Made by a program: the position numbers and the translations under genes
The notes under the pieces: model-generated
Seen by the model: the letters and a program-made list of their open reading frames with translations, nothing else
Told to the model about the DNA's origin: nothing
The model's database searches: none
NCBI GenBank assembly: GCA_037178975.1
Contig: JASJZH010000001.1
Span: forward strand, 2,666,001 to 2,730,000
From: Oscheius tipulae
Lineage: Eukaryota; Nematoda; Chromadorea; Rhabditida; Rhabditidae
Direction of reading: 5' to 3'
Length of the DNA: 64,000 nucleotides
Part shown: positions 22,344 to 33,044 of the stretch, in pieces
Layout of the letters: every line of letters starts with the position of its first letter
Numbering within the stretch: position 1 is the stretch's first letter

Positions 22344-23324
22344 GACAATACAGATTCAGATATAGCCTGCACTATTATTAGGTGAGTTGAACTTGGGAAC
22401 TCGTTTATAACTTCTGAATCTATAAATGTTTTATCGAAACAATGAGAATGGACGAAAAGTTAGAAGAGTCACAGTAGCATACGACAATCACCACATGTGT
22501 GTGAGTGCGCAAAATAATTTTTAGCATTCATTTAGCCCTTTTAAGCATCTAGATCCCCCTCTTTAGTGTCGAGATCTGAGTTTTGTCAGAAGTTGTCGTG
22601 TTGTGACAAGGGAACCGGAGAGCCAAACGGGGAAAGAACTAAGGACTAGAAAGTACCTTCGCAGGACCTCAACTAGGTTAAAAAAAGAGACTTCCGCCCC
22701 AAAGCAGCGAAGAAAAGCTACAGATATAAGAGGTAAGATGACAAAATATGGAAGGGTGAGGGCTATTACAGCTTGACAAAGGCAAACAATGACAAAGCAG
22801 AAAGGGGAAACGAACGCAACTTCCGTTTTTGAGTTTGAGCGTTCCAGCCTCTCTCTGTTGTCCGAGGTCAGCTATGGCACAAATATCTTCATCGTTCGTC
22901 GTGGGTTATCATCTAACTCGGCTTCGCGCTCGACTCATTTAGCCATATCAGGGAGTTTTAACTTTATGCTATTGAAACAGCATTAAGTTTCTTGTCTTGA
23001 AACTGCTGCTTGACAAAGGTAGCGCAGCCTCTATTTTGTAGGTTGTTTTCAGCGACAACATTTGTGCATCCAGTTGATATGTTGGGTTCATGGTGATCAA
23101 AACAATCCCTCCAGACACTCCAAATATGGAAACCAAGGCAAAGCAGACTTTGTTAACGTCTGTGAGAGACCCATGATTGGAAGGAACAAACTTACACTTA
23201 AACCAAATATTTCAAATCACAAAATAACTACCATTAGACACATGGGAATGACTGCGAAATGTAGTCCTTCAAAAAGTAGATTGCGATTCACAGTTTGAAG
23301 AATAAGCTGAAGAAGGGACTTCCC
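22344..23324. other. Intergenic DNA beside the foldback block
   Basis: No supported gene. Bases 22400-22490 (AACAATGAGAATGGACGA and neighbours) match 55875-55985, which also flanks a foldback copy, so the two blocks share more than the element itself. Short open frames have no splice or homology support. Confidence 0.5.
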
Positions 23325-23827
23325 AGGCTAGAACCTCTACTTTCATTGTTTCTCATATTCCCCCTCCCTAATCGAATCCCTTGTTAATTTGTTTTCTCCC
23401 TTTTGAGACTCCCTTACCTGTCACCCTGTGATACCCAGTAGATCTATCCCTGGCAGAAGCGAAAAGACTCATATTCTCCAGCTATCTTAAGATCCCCCAC
23501 TGAATTAAAGCCTGTCTGCGCCCAAAGTAAGAGGCTTAATCCGGACACACAGAGACGCAAGCCCTTTTTATTTTAGATAAAAGTAATAAAGAGAGAAGTA
23601 TACAAACACCAGTCTTTGAGATCTAAAGTAGAGGGCTATCATATAACATGCCCCTCTTTATAACGTACATTTACCTAGCCCGATAGGAGGGGTTAGGTTA
23701 TAAACAGATTATACTGTAAATGCAAAATGTTCGGAGGTGCCGAAGGGAGCTACGGTTATCTTTTTGGAAATGAACTATAATAGCAAGAAATGTTTGCCTT
23801 TTTGCAGACAAACTTTCTCCTCTTTAT

Positions 23828-25512
23828 TTATTTTTTTATTACAATGATCGAGATCTCCGAAGTACGATATTGTCCTCTCCACTCTTTCAAGGAGCTCACA
23901 ATGAGTTTTCTATAGGGTGGAAAGGAGAAGACAAAGGTCAGCTTGGCAGTATGGACACATATACCAATAATAAGAACACAAATATGGTATATGTCGACTC
24001 TCCAACTAGTCGTAACAACTAGAATTCCTATAGGAGCTATCCCTACAAATAGGACCATTCCTAACACTACTGTCTGAAACAAGCATTGTTGCCCAAGTAG
24101 AAAAAAAACCAACCAATATCATCAGAGCCTTAATCACCTCAATATGCTGCTTCTTTGAAACAACTGACACTGTCACCGCGTGTTTCTTCAAAATTGAAAA
24201 GATGGTGTAGTTAGTGAACACGGTAAGAAACTCTCCATACAGTATAGCCGTAGGGTAATATATCATTCCAAAGTACCCACCGGGATTCCGGTCGCCTAAC
24301 ACAACATAAAACACATCTTTTTTGAAAATATCCGGATAAACGACATGATGCTCCATGAACAGGTCATACTTTGTCACTTTCTTTTGTCGCTCACCCAAAT
24401 ATGCAGCTGGGAAAATGACCAGAGGCAAAAGAACATAGTTGATAGAATAGAACAGAATTCGTGCCGGTTTGTTGTTTAAAAAATGACCTCGGGGAAGTAA
24501 AACATCCATTCTGTAGTAGAAGACAGCGCCCACGGATGATAAACACACTGAAATTTCTCCTTGATTTTGCAGACAACTCAAGCTTTTCTTTGTTTTTAAC
24601 CTAGTTTTTGTCTATAAAATTTTGTAATAATCCCGAGGACATCTTTGAAACAACAAACCAGAATCAGTAATCAGGAGAGCAAAATTCATGCTTGCAATTA
24701 GTGAAATGTTGACCGTTGATACGACAGATACAGCTATTAGGCCGCTTCCAAATTCGGACTAATAGTCTTCGTCTGTTTCGCCCCTCATAAGAAACGAGAC
24801 TTTACGCCTGGCGGGCGTAACGTGTCGCTCTTTTTTTTAAACTCGTTTTTTTCACGCCTTCATGAAAATTTACTGAGATTTGTTGCGTGTTATCGTATCT
24901 AGGATTCAAGGAATATCGACATGAGCCCACGGCGGAACCTTTGTTATCAGATGGGAACTCGCTAAAGGCAGTCATTCTCTCCAAAAGAAGAGCTGGAAAT
25001 CAGAGTTGCCGATGAAACGGGGGAGTTGGGGAAACGTCAGGTAGAATATGTTGACTTCTACTGAGCCATTTTGGTTTTGATGCGTTTCTTACAAGTCCAA
25101 TGCATTCACAAAAACAATCCAGATAGTCAAAAAACATACCAATAAGATGCATTGCCAAGGTTTGAAATTGTAATAGGGGAGGGACATTCATATCTGAGAA
25201 CAGTCCCTTTCCGTAGAAAGCAGTATAAGGAAATAGTACGATGGGATAACAACATACTAAAAAGTGTAGTATGAGAAGACCAATACTGGAAGAGTGATGT
25301 TATTAAAAAAGTAAAAAGTCCTACGTCACGCTGTGGTAAATCATAAGGTATCGGAAAGCACGCGAGAGGTGTGGAGGAGATTTGAACAGCAGCAAATAGC
25401 AGGTAGCAATAGTTTCTAATATGATAAGCACAATGGAAGAGTATTTAACCGAAGGCATTAGTGCGACAGGTTCTTCCGTGAAGTACGGATTTGATAGATT
25501 AACAAAGGTCAT
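23828..25512 (-). CDS. 7TM chemoreceptor (nematode srh/sri-like), copy A
   Basis: Nematode serpentine receptor, probably a chemosensory GPCR in ciliated neurons (family inference). Exons 25512-25325, 25285-25140, 24547-24114 and 24073-23828 give 337 residues with matching phases and no stop. Features: a short extracellular N-terminus (NPYFTEEPV), TM1 KYSSIVLIILETIATCYLLL then FKSPPHLSRAFRYLM, TM2 with CCYPIVLFPYTAFYGKGLF, TM3 with HLIGVCLSSVGAVFYYRMD, and a C-terminal TM7 ending FPPYRKLI, the PPYR-type ending of these families. The second intron (592 bases) separates halves of TM3. A paralogue with the same exon sizes lies at 51152-52673. The exact subfamily (srh, sri or relative) is uncertain. 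Confidence 0.82.
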
Positions 25513-25746
25513 GAATAAGATGGAACTGTCCCAGCTGTCTTTTCTAGCAATAACTGCATAAAAAAGATTGTGTAGCTTGAAGAGGGGAGTTAGCAGTCAA
25601 GGGAATACTTCTGACAGGTAGAACACATGGGAAGGCTGTAATGAATATCTTGACAAATGTGATTCTTGATTCTTGAAGGCTTATTTGATAATAGCAGCAG
25701 CTGCTTTCTTTCGCCGCCACACACCTTTTTTCACACCGAGGGGTAG

Positions 25747-26463
25747 TCATTCAAAGGGGTCCATTTCTGTAACAGGGTGTTCTTTCTGTACGATTCCCAG
25801 AAGACCCTGGAAGACTTGGAAGTGGCGTTCTGTCTGAGATCTCTTAGATCTACAGTCATTGCAATAATATATGTTAACATAAAGGGGTCGGGGAAGGCAC
25901 ATCGAGCTATGGCAGTCGCAAATTCTTTTCTTGTCCCCCAATGACTACTAATCAAGCGGATCTTGAGGTATGAAACGTCTCGCAAATGGGCTATAAATGA
26001 TTCTGGAAGTTGGTAGAACAAAAAGTAAGTTTTTCAAAAAGGATCATTGAATTATCTGAAAATTATGGCAAAGGTGATGATACCATGGTGCAACCCTGTC
26101 CAATCCTACTAGACTCGGATGTGGTGACCGAGCAAAAAAGCTAACGAAATATTTTGGATTGTAGTAGTGTAGCTCTCCGGTGGTATAAAATCGGTTGATA
26201 TAATCGAAAAGGTAAAACTTTTCGCAAATTTCTACCAGTCTGGCTAGTCAGTCCTATTTTTGACCTCTCTGATTCGTTCCTTCCGGATCCAATTTTTTTT
26301 TTTCGACTGTTTTCGGCAGAAACCCATAGTTGCCCGGCTCCTTTGAGATAGCCCAACGCCGGCGGCAGCACAGTTTTTGGCTGACATATGATATGATGAT
26401 AAATGGGTACGTATCCAATTGTAATATCATATCAAAAGTCAGTATTTTAATAATATCAAGCAA
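25747..26463 (-). pseudogene. Unidentified coding-like segment upstream of chemoreceptor A
   Basis: Several overlapping coding-like stretches on the minus strand that also occur in copy B (52887-53612). Readable pieces include FYTTGELHYYNPKYFVSF (about 26080-26240) and CNDCRSKRSQTERHFQVF (25747-25941). No single phase-consistent gene could be built in either copy. Frames shift between copies, so decay is likely; a real gene with unseen exons is possible. Family not recognised. Confidence 0.35.
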
Positions 26464-26474
26464 AAAGTTTGGGT

Positions 26475-26503
26475 TCCGAAGTACGACTCTGTCCTCTCCA
26501 CTG
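26475..26503 (-). pseudogene. Fragment of a chemoreceptor 3' end
   Basis: CCGAAGTACGACTCTGTCCT and the following bases match the last exon of the chemoreceptors (23857-23884 and 51183-51210). It marks the remains of a further receptor copy next to duplication A. Confidence 0.55.
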
Positions 26504-26572
26504 AGAAGTAATAGCCAAATATACAGCGGAAAAAAAAATTCAAGTTTTTGTACTGTTCATCGGAATTATATT

Positions 26573-26733
26573 AAAGGAATCAAATTGCTGGCAGATGGCT
26601 CCTGTGGCTGCGGGAGACGAATCGGACGATTGGACCCTGGCCGACAAGGACTATCTTTCTGCGCCGCGAAGACAGATCCAGCAAATGTCCCTCAAGAAAA
26701 GACTTGACACCATCTCCCAACGAACTGTATCAT
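26573..26733 (+). pseudogene. Exon-like fragment shared by both duplication blocks
   Basis: After an acceptor-like CTGGCAG comes an open stretch beginning MAPVAAGDESDDWTLADKD. The same stretch occurs at 54160-54320 with small indels that shift the frame. It abuts a foldback element in both places. Probably a captured or duplicated exon of an unseen gene. Confidence 0.45.
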
Positions 26734-27289
26734 CTTGTTGCCTTCCCAGTGAAGGGAAGACTGCTCCAAAATTTTATTCAACCTCTGTTAGAGAGCAGGG
26801 TCGGAAGCATTTGAATACCTCAAACTTGGGTAATTAAACCGACGATTCTGTTCACTGTTGGGATATCAGGTGGTCTAGGTGCGGAGATGGAACGATAAAG
26901 GCAGTGAGAAAATTCTGTGTCACAGATGGAGTGGAACGCTGTGAAAGGCATCTTGACGCAAAATGATCTATTCCATTGAAGTTGAAAATTTTATAGTCTT
27001 TTCGACTGCCACGACCCAATAGAAACACAGCTTTCATCTTATAAAATCGTCTTCATGCCAGAAGTGGTGCCTAAATAGTGATGTCAGACCTTCCTCTGCG
27101 TCTGACCCAGATACTCCCAGTCTCCACCGTTCCATCTCCCCATCCAGACCGCCTGATGTCCCAGCACCGAGCAGAATCATCGGTTTAATTACCCAAGTTT
27201 GAGGTAATCAAATGCTTCCGACCCTGCGCTCATGTAGAGGTTGAAAGAAATTTTGGAGCAGCCCTCCCTCTACTGGGAAGGCAACAAAA
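26734..27289. repeat. Foldback element, complete copy
   Basis: 556 bases, starting CTTGTTGCCTTCCCAGTGAA and ending GGGAAGGCAACAAA; both arms intact. Confidence 0.85.
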
Positions 27290-27459
27290 CATTTTAGTTT
27301 CAGACAATTGGTAATCTCACGGCAGTGCACTTAAACCTGGAAACTGTTTCTGCCTTCAAAACAGTACAAACTATCTAGAAGTTTCTAATGCTTCTGCGAA
27401 ATGTAGTCCTTCGATAAGTAGATTGCATTCACTATTTGAAGAATAAGCTGAAAATTCAA

Positions 27460-27687
27460 GAAAAGATGCCTACATAGTCCTGTCAGTCAGTCACCAGACA
27501 CCAGTTCCTCTGTGTTTCCCGGTCTCCACCGTTCCATCTTCCCATCCAGACGGTCTAATACCTCAGCACTGAGCAGGATTGTCGGTTTAATTACCCAAGT
27601 TAGAGGTATTCAAATGCTTCCGACCCTGCCAATGTAGTGGTTGAATGAAATTTTGGAACAGCCTTCCCTCCACTGAGAAGGCAACAA
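27460..27687. repeat. Foldback element, right-arm half
   Basis: Begins at GCCTACATAGTCCTGTCAG and ends GAAGGCAACAAG. The left arm is missing. Confidence 0.75.
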
Positions 27688-27977
27688 GATTGAAACATTA
27701 GAGTTTCCTTTACACAAAAGAGGATCGAATCTTTCAGCATAACCTGCAGCGGTTTCTTTAACAATGGATGATGGGAGCGATGCTTCGGGCTGCGGGTGGG
27801 AGCTGACGGGCCCGGATCCATGGGAACTGTCGTCTGCTACTCTCCTAATAGCTCGTCTTTGCAAGTTCTTTCGCTAGTTTGCAACTTTTAGATGGTTTGT
27901 ACTAATTTGAAGGCAGAAACAGTTTCCAAGTTCATGTAAACAGCCGTGAGACTACCATGTGTCTGAAACTGAAATGT

Positions 27978-28467
27978 TTGTTGCCTTCCCAGTAGAGGGA
28001 AGGCTGTTCCAAAATTTCTTTCAACCTCTACGTGAGCGCAGGGTCGGAAGCGGTCTGGAATAGGAGATGGTTCGGTAGAAGCTGGGTTAAAGAGTATCTG
28101 GGTCAGACGCAAAGGAACAGGTGGCTGACTGACAGGACTATTTAGGCATTTTTCTAGCATGGAGAAAAAGAAAAAAATACCATTTGTATCAACTTCAATA
28201 AATAAATAGATCATTTTCCGTCAAGATGCCTTTGACTGGCCTAAATAGTCCTGTCAGTCAGCCACCTGTTCCTTTGCGTCTGACCCAGATATTCTCAGCT
28301 TCTACCGTTCCATCTCCCTATCCAGACCGCCTGATGTCCCAGCACCAAGCAGAATCGTTGGTTTAATTACCCACGTTTGAGGTATTCAAACGCTTCCGAC
28401 CCTGCGCTCATGTAGAGGTTGAAAGAAATTTTGGAACAGCCTTTCCTCTAATGGGAAGGCAACAAGA
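27978..28467. repeat. Foldback element with internal deletions
   Basis: Left arm is cut just before the conserved core (jump from GGGTCGGAAGC to GGTCTGGAATAGG near 28051); the right arm is intact and ends GGGAAGGCAACAAG. Confidence 0.75.
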
Positions 28468-28559
28468 AATACAGATTATCCTAATGGGAAGGCAACCAGA
28501 CCATTTGCGTTTCTTCCCTTCTAGACTCCGTGTCAGAAACACTTGTGCATCCTCGTGCC

Positions 28560-28788
28560 AGAAATGACGCCTGAACTGTCTTGTCAGTGAGCCAGTGGTT
28601 TCTCTAAGCCAGATTCTCCCTGCCTTTGCCGTACCATCTCCCCATACAGACCTTCTGATATCCCAGCAGTGGGTAGAATCGTCGGTTTAATTACCCAAGT
28701 TTGAGGTATTCAAATGCTTCCGACCCTGCCAATGTAGAGGTTGAAAGAAATTTTGGAACGGCTTTCCCTTCAATGGGAAGGCAACAAG
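28560..28788. repeat. Foldback element, right-arm half
   Basis: Right arm only, ending AATGGGAAGGCAACAAGACA. Confidence 0.7.
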
Positions 28789-28947
28789 ACAATACGGTTT
28801 TAATTACAGATTGCACTCGAATTGTCAAGATGCCTTTCACAGGGTTTCACACCGTCCGTCTATGACGCAGAACTTCACTACCTCTGCCGCACCATCTCCC
28901 ATTCCAGAGAGCCATAATAGTGCAGGCTGTATCTGAATCTGTATTGT

Positions 28948-29511
28948 CTTGTTGCCTACCCACTGAGGGGAAGGCCGTTCAAAATTTTATTCAACCTCTG
29001 TTTGAGAGCAGGGTCGAAAGCATTTGAATACCTCAAACTTGGGTAATTAAACCGACGATTCTGTTCATTGCTAGGATATCAGGCTGTGTAGAATAGGAGA
29101 TGGAACGGTAGAGGCTGAGAGTATCTGAGTCAGACGCAGAGGAACAGGTGGCTGACTGACAGGACTATTTAGGCATTTTTCTAGCATGAAGAGAATTTTG
29201 TTAGACTAAAACTATGTTTTTATTGGATCACAGCAGTCCAAAGAGACTTCGAAATTCCATCTGCTTCAACTTCAATAGATGAATATACTACTTTGTGTCA
29301 AGATGCCTTTCCCAGGGTTTCACCGGTTTCACGAACTTCACTACCTCTACCGCACCATCTCCCATTCCAGAGAGCCTGATATCCTAGCAGTGAACAGCAT
29401 CGTCGGTTTAATTACCCAAGTTTGAGGTATTCAAATGCTTCCGACCCTGCTCTCTAACAGAGGTTGAATAAAATTTTGGAACGGCCTTCCCTCTACTGGG
29501 AAGGCAACAAA
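28948..29511. repeat. Foldback element, complete copy
   Basis: 564 bases; close to identical to 21781-22343 when reversed, so one derives recently from the other or both from one source. Confidence 0.85.
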
Positions 29512-30496
29512 ATTAAAACATAAATGTTTTCTTTAGCGTTTGTAATGATTTTCCTCTAAAGTTCACCTTGGCGTCTGCAGCTGCTCCGGATAGCAAACCT
29601 GAACTTTTGCGCTGACTCCCGTTCCTATCCAAGTACTTTATTCCCGTTTTATTGCATCGTCTCTCTGATTCCCTTGTTTTCGTCTCGAGAATTGGATCTG
29701 GGCGAGTCTCGAGCAACACACCCTCAGATCAGAGGGCAAATTCGGGCAAATTTGTGAGGAGTCCTATATTCCGTCCTAAGTCTAGTCATATGTCAAATGC
29801 TTCAAACGTGTTCATTGGAAGAGATGATCGATGTAGCTGTTCTCGCGGAGCGTGGATCGGACAACTGACTTTTAAGGCTAAAGTTCTGGATCACCAAGTG
29901 AAAGATGCATCGAGATGTGGCTGAAGCTAACAAAGTCTAAGAAGAAGAATACCTATATTGTTACAGCTGCATAACTTGAGGTTAGTTCATTTTGCTGTTG
30001 TTTTCACTGACATTTTGTAACAATTTGTAACTTGAAGCAGAAACTTAACTTATGATTTAACACATGATTTTTTCCAGCTCAACATATACTTTGTTTTCAG
30101 ATTCTGGTTGTTTGTCAAGTGGTCGTCGGTAAAACGGACATGAAAGCCTGTGAATGCCTCAAGAATTGCCCAGTTGCCTTCCCCATAAAAAGAAGGCTGT
30201 TGCAAAATTTCTTTCAACCTCTACATGCAGACGCCAAAGTGAACTTTAGAGGAAAACCAGCCGTCTACGACGGCTTCGCCGCCCCTTAGTATTGGCTTAG
30301 CATTTACAACAGGCGACTTCGCCGCTTCTCCAAGTTCCCAAGTTTCCCTCCAAAGCTGACTTGTCAACTTAGTTCTTGACATGCCATGACTTGCCAGCTT
30401 TTATCTCGTGGTGACGCACGGACGGACGGACACCATTGCACTTTAGTAGTAGAGAGATCATTACAAACGCTAAAGAAAACATTAATGTTTTAATTT
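29512..30496. repeat. Spacer with inverted ends between two foldback arms
   Basis: AATGTTTTCTTTAGCGTTTG near 29523 recurs inverted near 30460-30485, so this roughly 1-kb segment is bounded by inverted sequence that continues into foldback arms on both sides. A second inverted pair (ACTTTAGAGG with GGCGTCTGCA) lies at about 29556-29580 and 30225-30255. Open frames inside are short and unrecognised. A non-autonomous transposon is likely. Confidence 0.5.
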
Positions 30497-30724
30497 TGTT
30501 GCCTTCGCAGTAGAGGGAAGGCCGTTCCAAAATTTGTTTCAACCTCTGTTTAAGAGCAGGGTCGGAAGCATTTGAAAACCTCAAACTTGGGTAATTAAAC
30601 CGACCATTCTGTTCGGTGGTGGGACATCAAGCGGTCTGGATGGGGAGATGGAACAGTAGAAGCTGGGAGTATCTGGGTCAGACGCAGTTGAACAGGTGGC
30701 TGACTGAAAAGATTATTTAGGCAC
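30497..30724. repeat. Foldback element, left-arm half
   Basis: Left arm with core; stops after GATTATTTAGGCA. The right half is absent. Confidence 0.75.
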
Positions 30725-30783
30725 AAGTTTCCAAGTCCAAATCCACCGAATTCGAGTGTAATCTGTAATTAAAACCGTATTGT

Positions 30784-31344
30784 CTTGTTGCCTTCCCATT
30801 GAAGGGAAGGCCGTTCCAAAATTTCTTTCAACCTCTACATTTGCAGGGTCGGAAGTATTTGAATACCTCAAACTTGGGTATTTAAACCAACGATTCTGTT
30901 CATTGCTAGGATATCAGGTGGTCTAGATGGGGAGATGGTACGGCAAAGGCAGGGAGAATCTGGCTTAGAAAAACCACTGGCTAACTGACAAGACAGTTCA
31001 GGCGTCATTTCTGGCACGAAGAGGATTTTGTTAGATGAAAACTGTCTCATATGATTCAAGGCTGTCCAAAGAAGCTATGGAATGACGTCCGACTTAGGTT
31101 AGATTAATTATTCGACCATTCTCAGTCCAAGATGCTGTGTAGGGTCTTTCTGCGTCTCTAACACAGATTCTCCCTGCCTTTGCCGTACCATCTCCCTATA
31201 CAGACCTCCTGATATCCCAGCAGTGGGCAGAATCGACGGTTTAATTACCCAAGTTTGAGGTATTCAAATGCTTCTGACCCTGCTCTCAAGCAGAGGTTGA
31301 AAGAAATTTTGGAACGACCTTCCCTTCAATGGGAAGGCAGCAAG
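30784..31344. repeat. Foldback element, complete copy
   Basis: 561 bases, both arms present, flanked by ACCGTATTGT on the left and ACAATACGGT on the right, which are themselves inverted. Confidence 0.85.
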
Positions 31345-31717
31345 ACAATACGGTTTTAATTACAGATTACACTCGAATTCGGTGGATTTGGACTTGGAAA
31401 CTTGTGTGGCCTCTAAACATATAAATGACTTAGGTAGTGAAAAGGAAGCAGCTATCTGGAGTAGCAGCAGACGTCAAAATGAGCTCTTACTGAAGCAATT
31501 TGCTTGAATTTTAAAGTGTTATCTCTCGACAAGTTTGGACAAGACTAGAACTTGGCGCGAAAAGTGTGGAAATTGGCATTCCAAGGTTTCTGCTAGTACC
31601 TCTGAAGAAAAAGGCGTTCTTAGGTACCATCCTCTTTCTAGCTCCCAGTAAAACAGTAGTACAGGTTATTTTGAAAGAAAGACGCTTTACAAAGACTGTG
31701 TAACCTAATGTTTCAAT

Positions 31718-31892
31718 TGTGCTGCCTTCCCCGTAAAAGAAAGGCTGTTGCAAAATTTCTTTCAACCTCTACATTCGCAGGGTCGAAAGCATTTGAATAC
31801 CTCAAACTTGGGTAATTAAACCGACGATTCTGCCCACTGCTGGGATATCAGGTGGTATAGATGGGGAGAGGCAACGGTGGAGACCGGGAGTA
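31718..31892. repeat. Foldback element, left-arm half
   Basis: Left arm with core, running straight into the pogo/Tigger-like repeat at about 31905. Confidence 0.7.
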
Positions 31893-31902
31893 TCTTTTTA
31901 TG

Positions 31903-32090
31903 TGTACAGTCAACTCTCGATATAGTAGATACCCGTCATAGTAGACAAATTTAGTGCAAAAATCTGATCCGTGGTGTGGTATCATGGATCGAATATCAAA
32001 ACTGCCCCATTTTGAAGTATTTTGTGTCTCTAGCCTTCATTAGACTCTTTCTACATTTTTCTACTATCTTGCCTTACATGATTCGCTGCT
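31903..32090. repeat. Pogo/Tigger-like terminal repeat fragment
   Basis: Starts TACAGTCAACTCTCGATATA; inverted partner of 21137-21318. Further copies of its inner part (GTCTAATGAAGACTCGAGAC) occur near 32175-32205. Confidence 0.6.
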
Positions 32091-33044
32091 TTTTCAGTTT
32101 TGCTTGAGTGTATCGAGAATAGCAAATAATCGAGTTTAAATATTTACCAGCACAGGACAACTGCAAAAATGTAGACAGAGTCTAATGAAGACTCGAGACA
32201 CACAACTTCAAAAAGGAGCGATTTTGTTTTTTGGCCCATGATCACGGATAGATGCGCCGACTCGATTTCTTTTTTTTTGAAATTTGACTTTCAATCCAAA
32301 AACATATGATAGAGAGCTCTGGAAAAATGCTCCTCTTGGCGATATACAAATTGAAAGTGTTCATTCGACTGACTGAGGTATAGACAGTGTTTCCGGAGCG
32401 GATCATTTCGTTCACATATACAAAAAGTTGTTACAAAATATTAGTACCAATATCTAAAGCCTAGAAATCATGCAACTAACTTCTTGTCAAGCAGTTAGAC
32501 TTCCGGGTGAACGTCGCAACTTTTGTGTCACCTAGGAGCAGATGAAGGGCAGGCGGAAAATGAAGAATTTACTTACAGGAGATGTCCACAATGTCAAGAC
32601 AGACCGGATAACAAATAACTGATCTTGAGCATGTTTCTCTGTAAGAGAAAAAGAAAAAAAGAATCATAATGTGAGAAAAGAAATTCTGGCGGGAATAAAA
32701 AACGAGCACCGGAATAACTTTCACCATTCCCGCACACAACTGATAGAGATAGCCTAATCAGCACAACCCCAACTGTTAGACACTCTAGCTGTACCTCTTC
32801 ACAACTAACAGAGTCATACTATAAGTACAAAAGAAAGAACTGTTTATTAGACCTGTAGTTTCAATTGAGAGAAAAAGTGATGAGGTTGCGATGATCATGA
32901 GCGAAGAAATGTGTCCAGTCTGGACCTGTACAAGCTCTAACTATTAGAGAGTCATTTGCCTTACCCTGACGTAATCTGTCCCTGCCTGATATCGTCCTCG
33001 ACTATGTAGTTGGTCTAAATGCCTTCATTCAAACAGGTGAAGCT
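32091..33044. other. Intergenic DNA 3' of the PAN-domain gene
   Basis: Contains a decayed repeat fragment near 32160-32230 and AT-rich unique sequence. No coding exon was supported. Confidence 0.45.

Larger units (their letters stand above)
23325..26468. repeat. Segmental duplication, copy A
   Basis: About 3.1 kb that matches 50806-53620 at high identity with small indels. It begins at GCTAGAACCTCTACTTTC and ends near CAAGCAAAAAGTTTG. It contains the chemoreceptor gene and upstream coding-like DNA. Confidence 0.9.

Noticed and set aside
22789-23298. Short open frames between repeat blocks
   Set aside because: No splice partners, motifs or codon bias.
20362-31892. Regularly repeated blocks that might suggest a CRISPR-like array
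   Set aside because: Units are about 560 bases, inverted and irregularly spaced in a spliceosomal-intron genome; they are foldback repeats.
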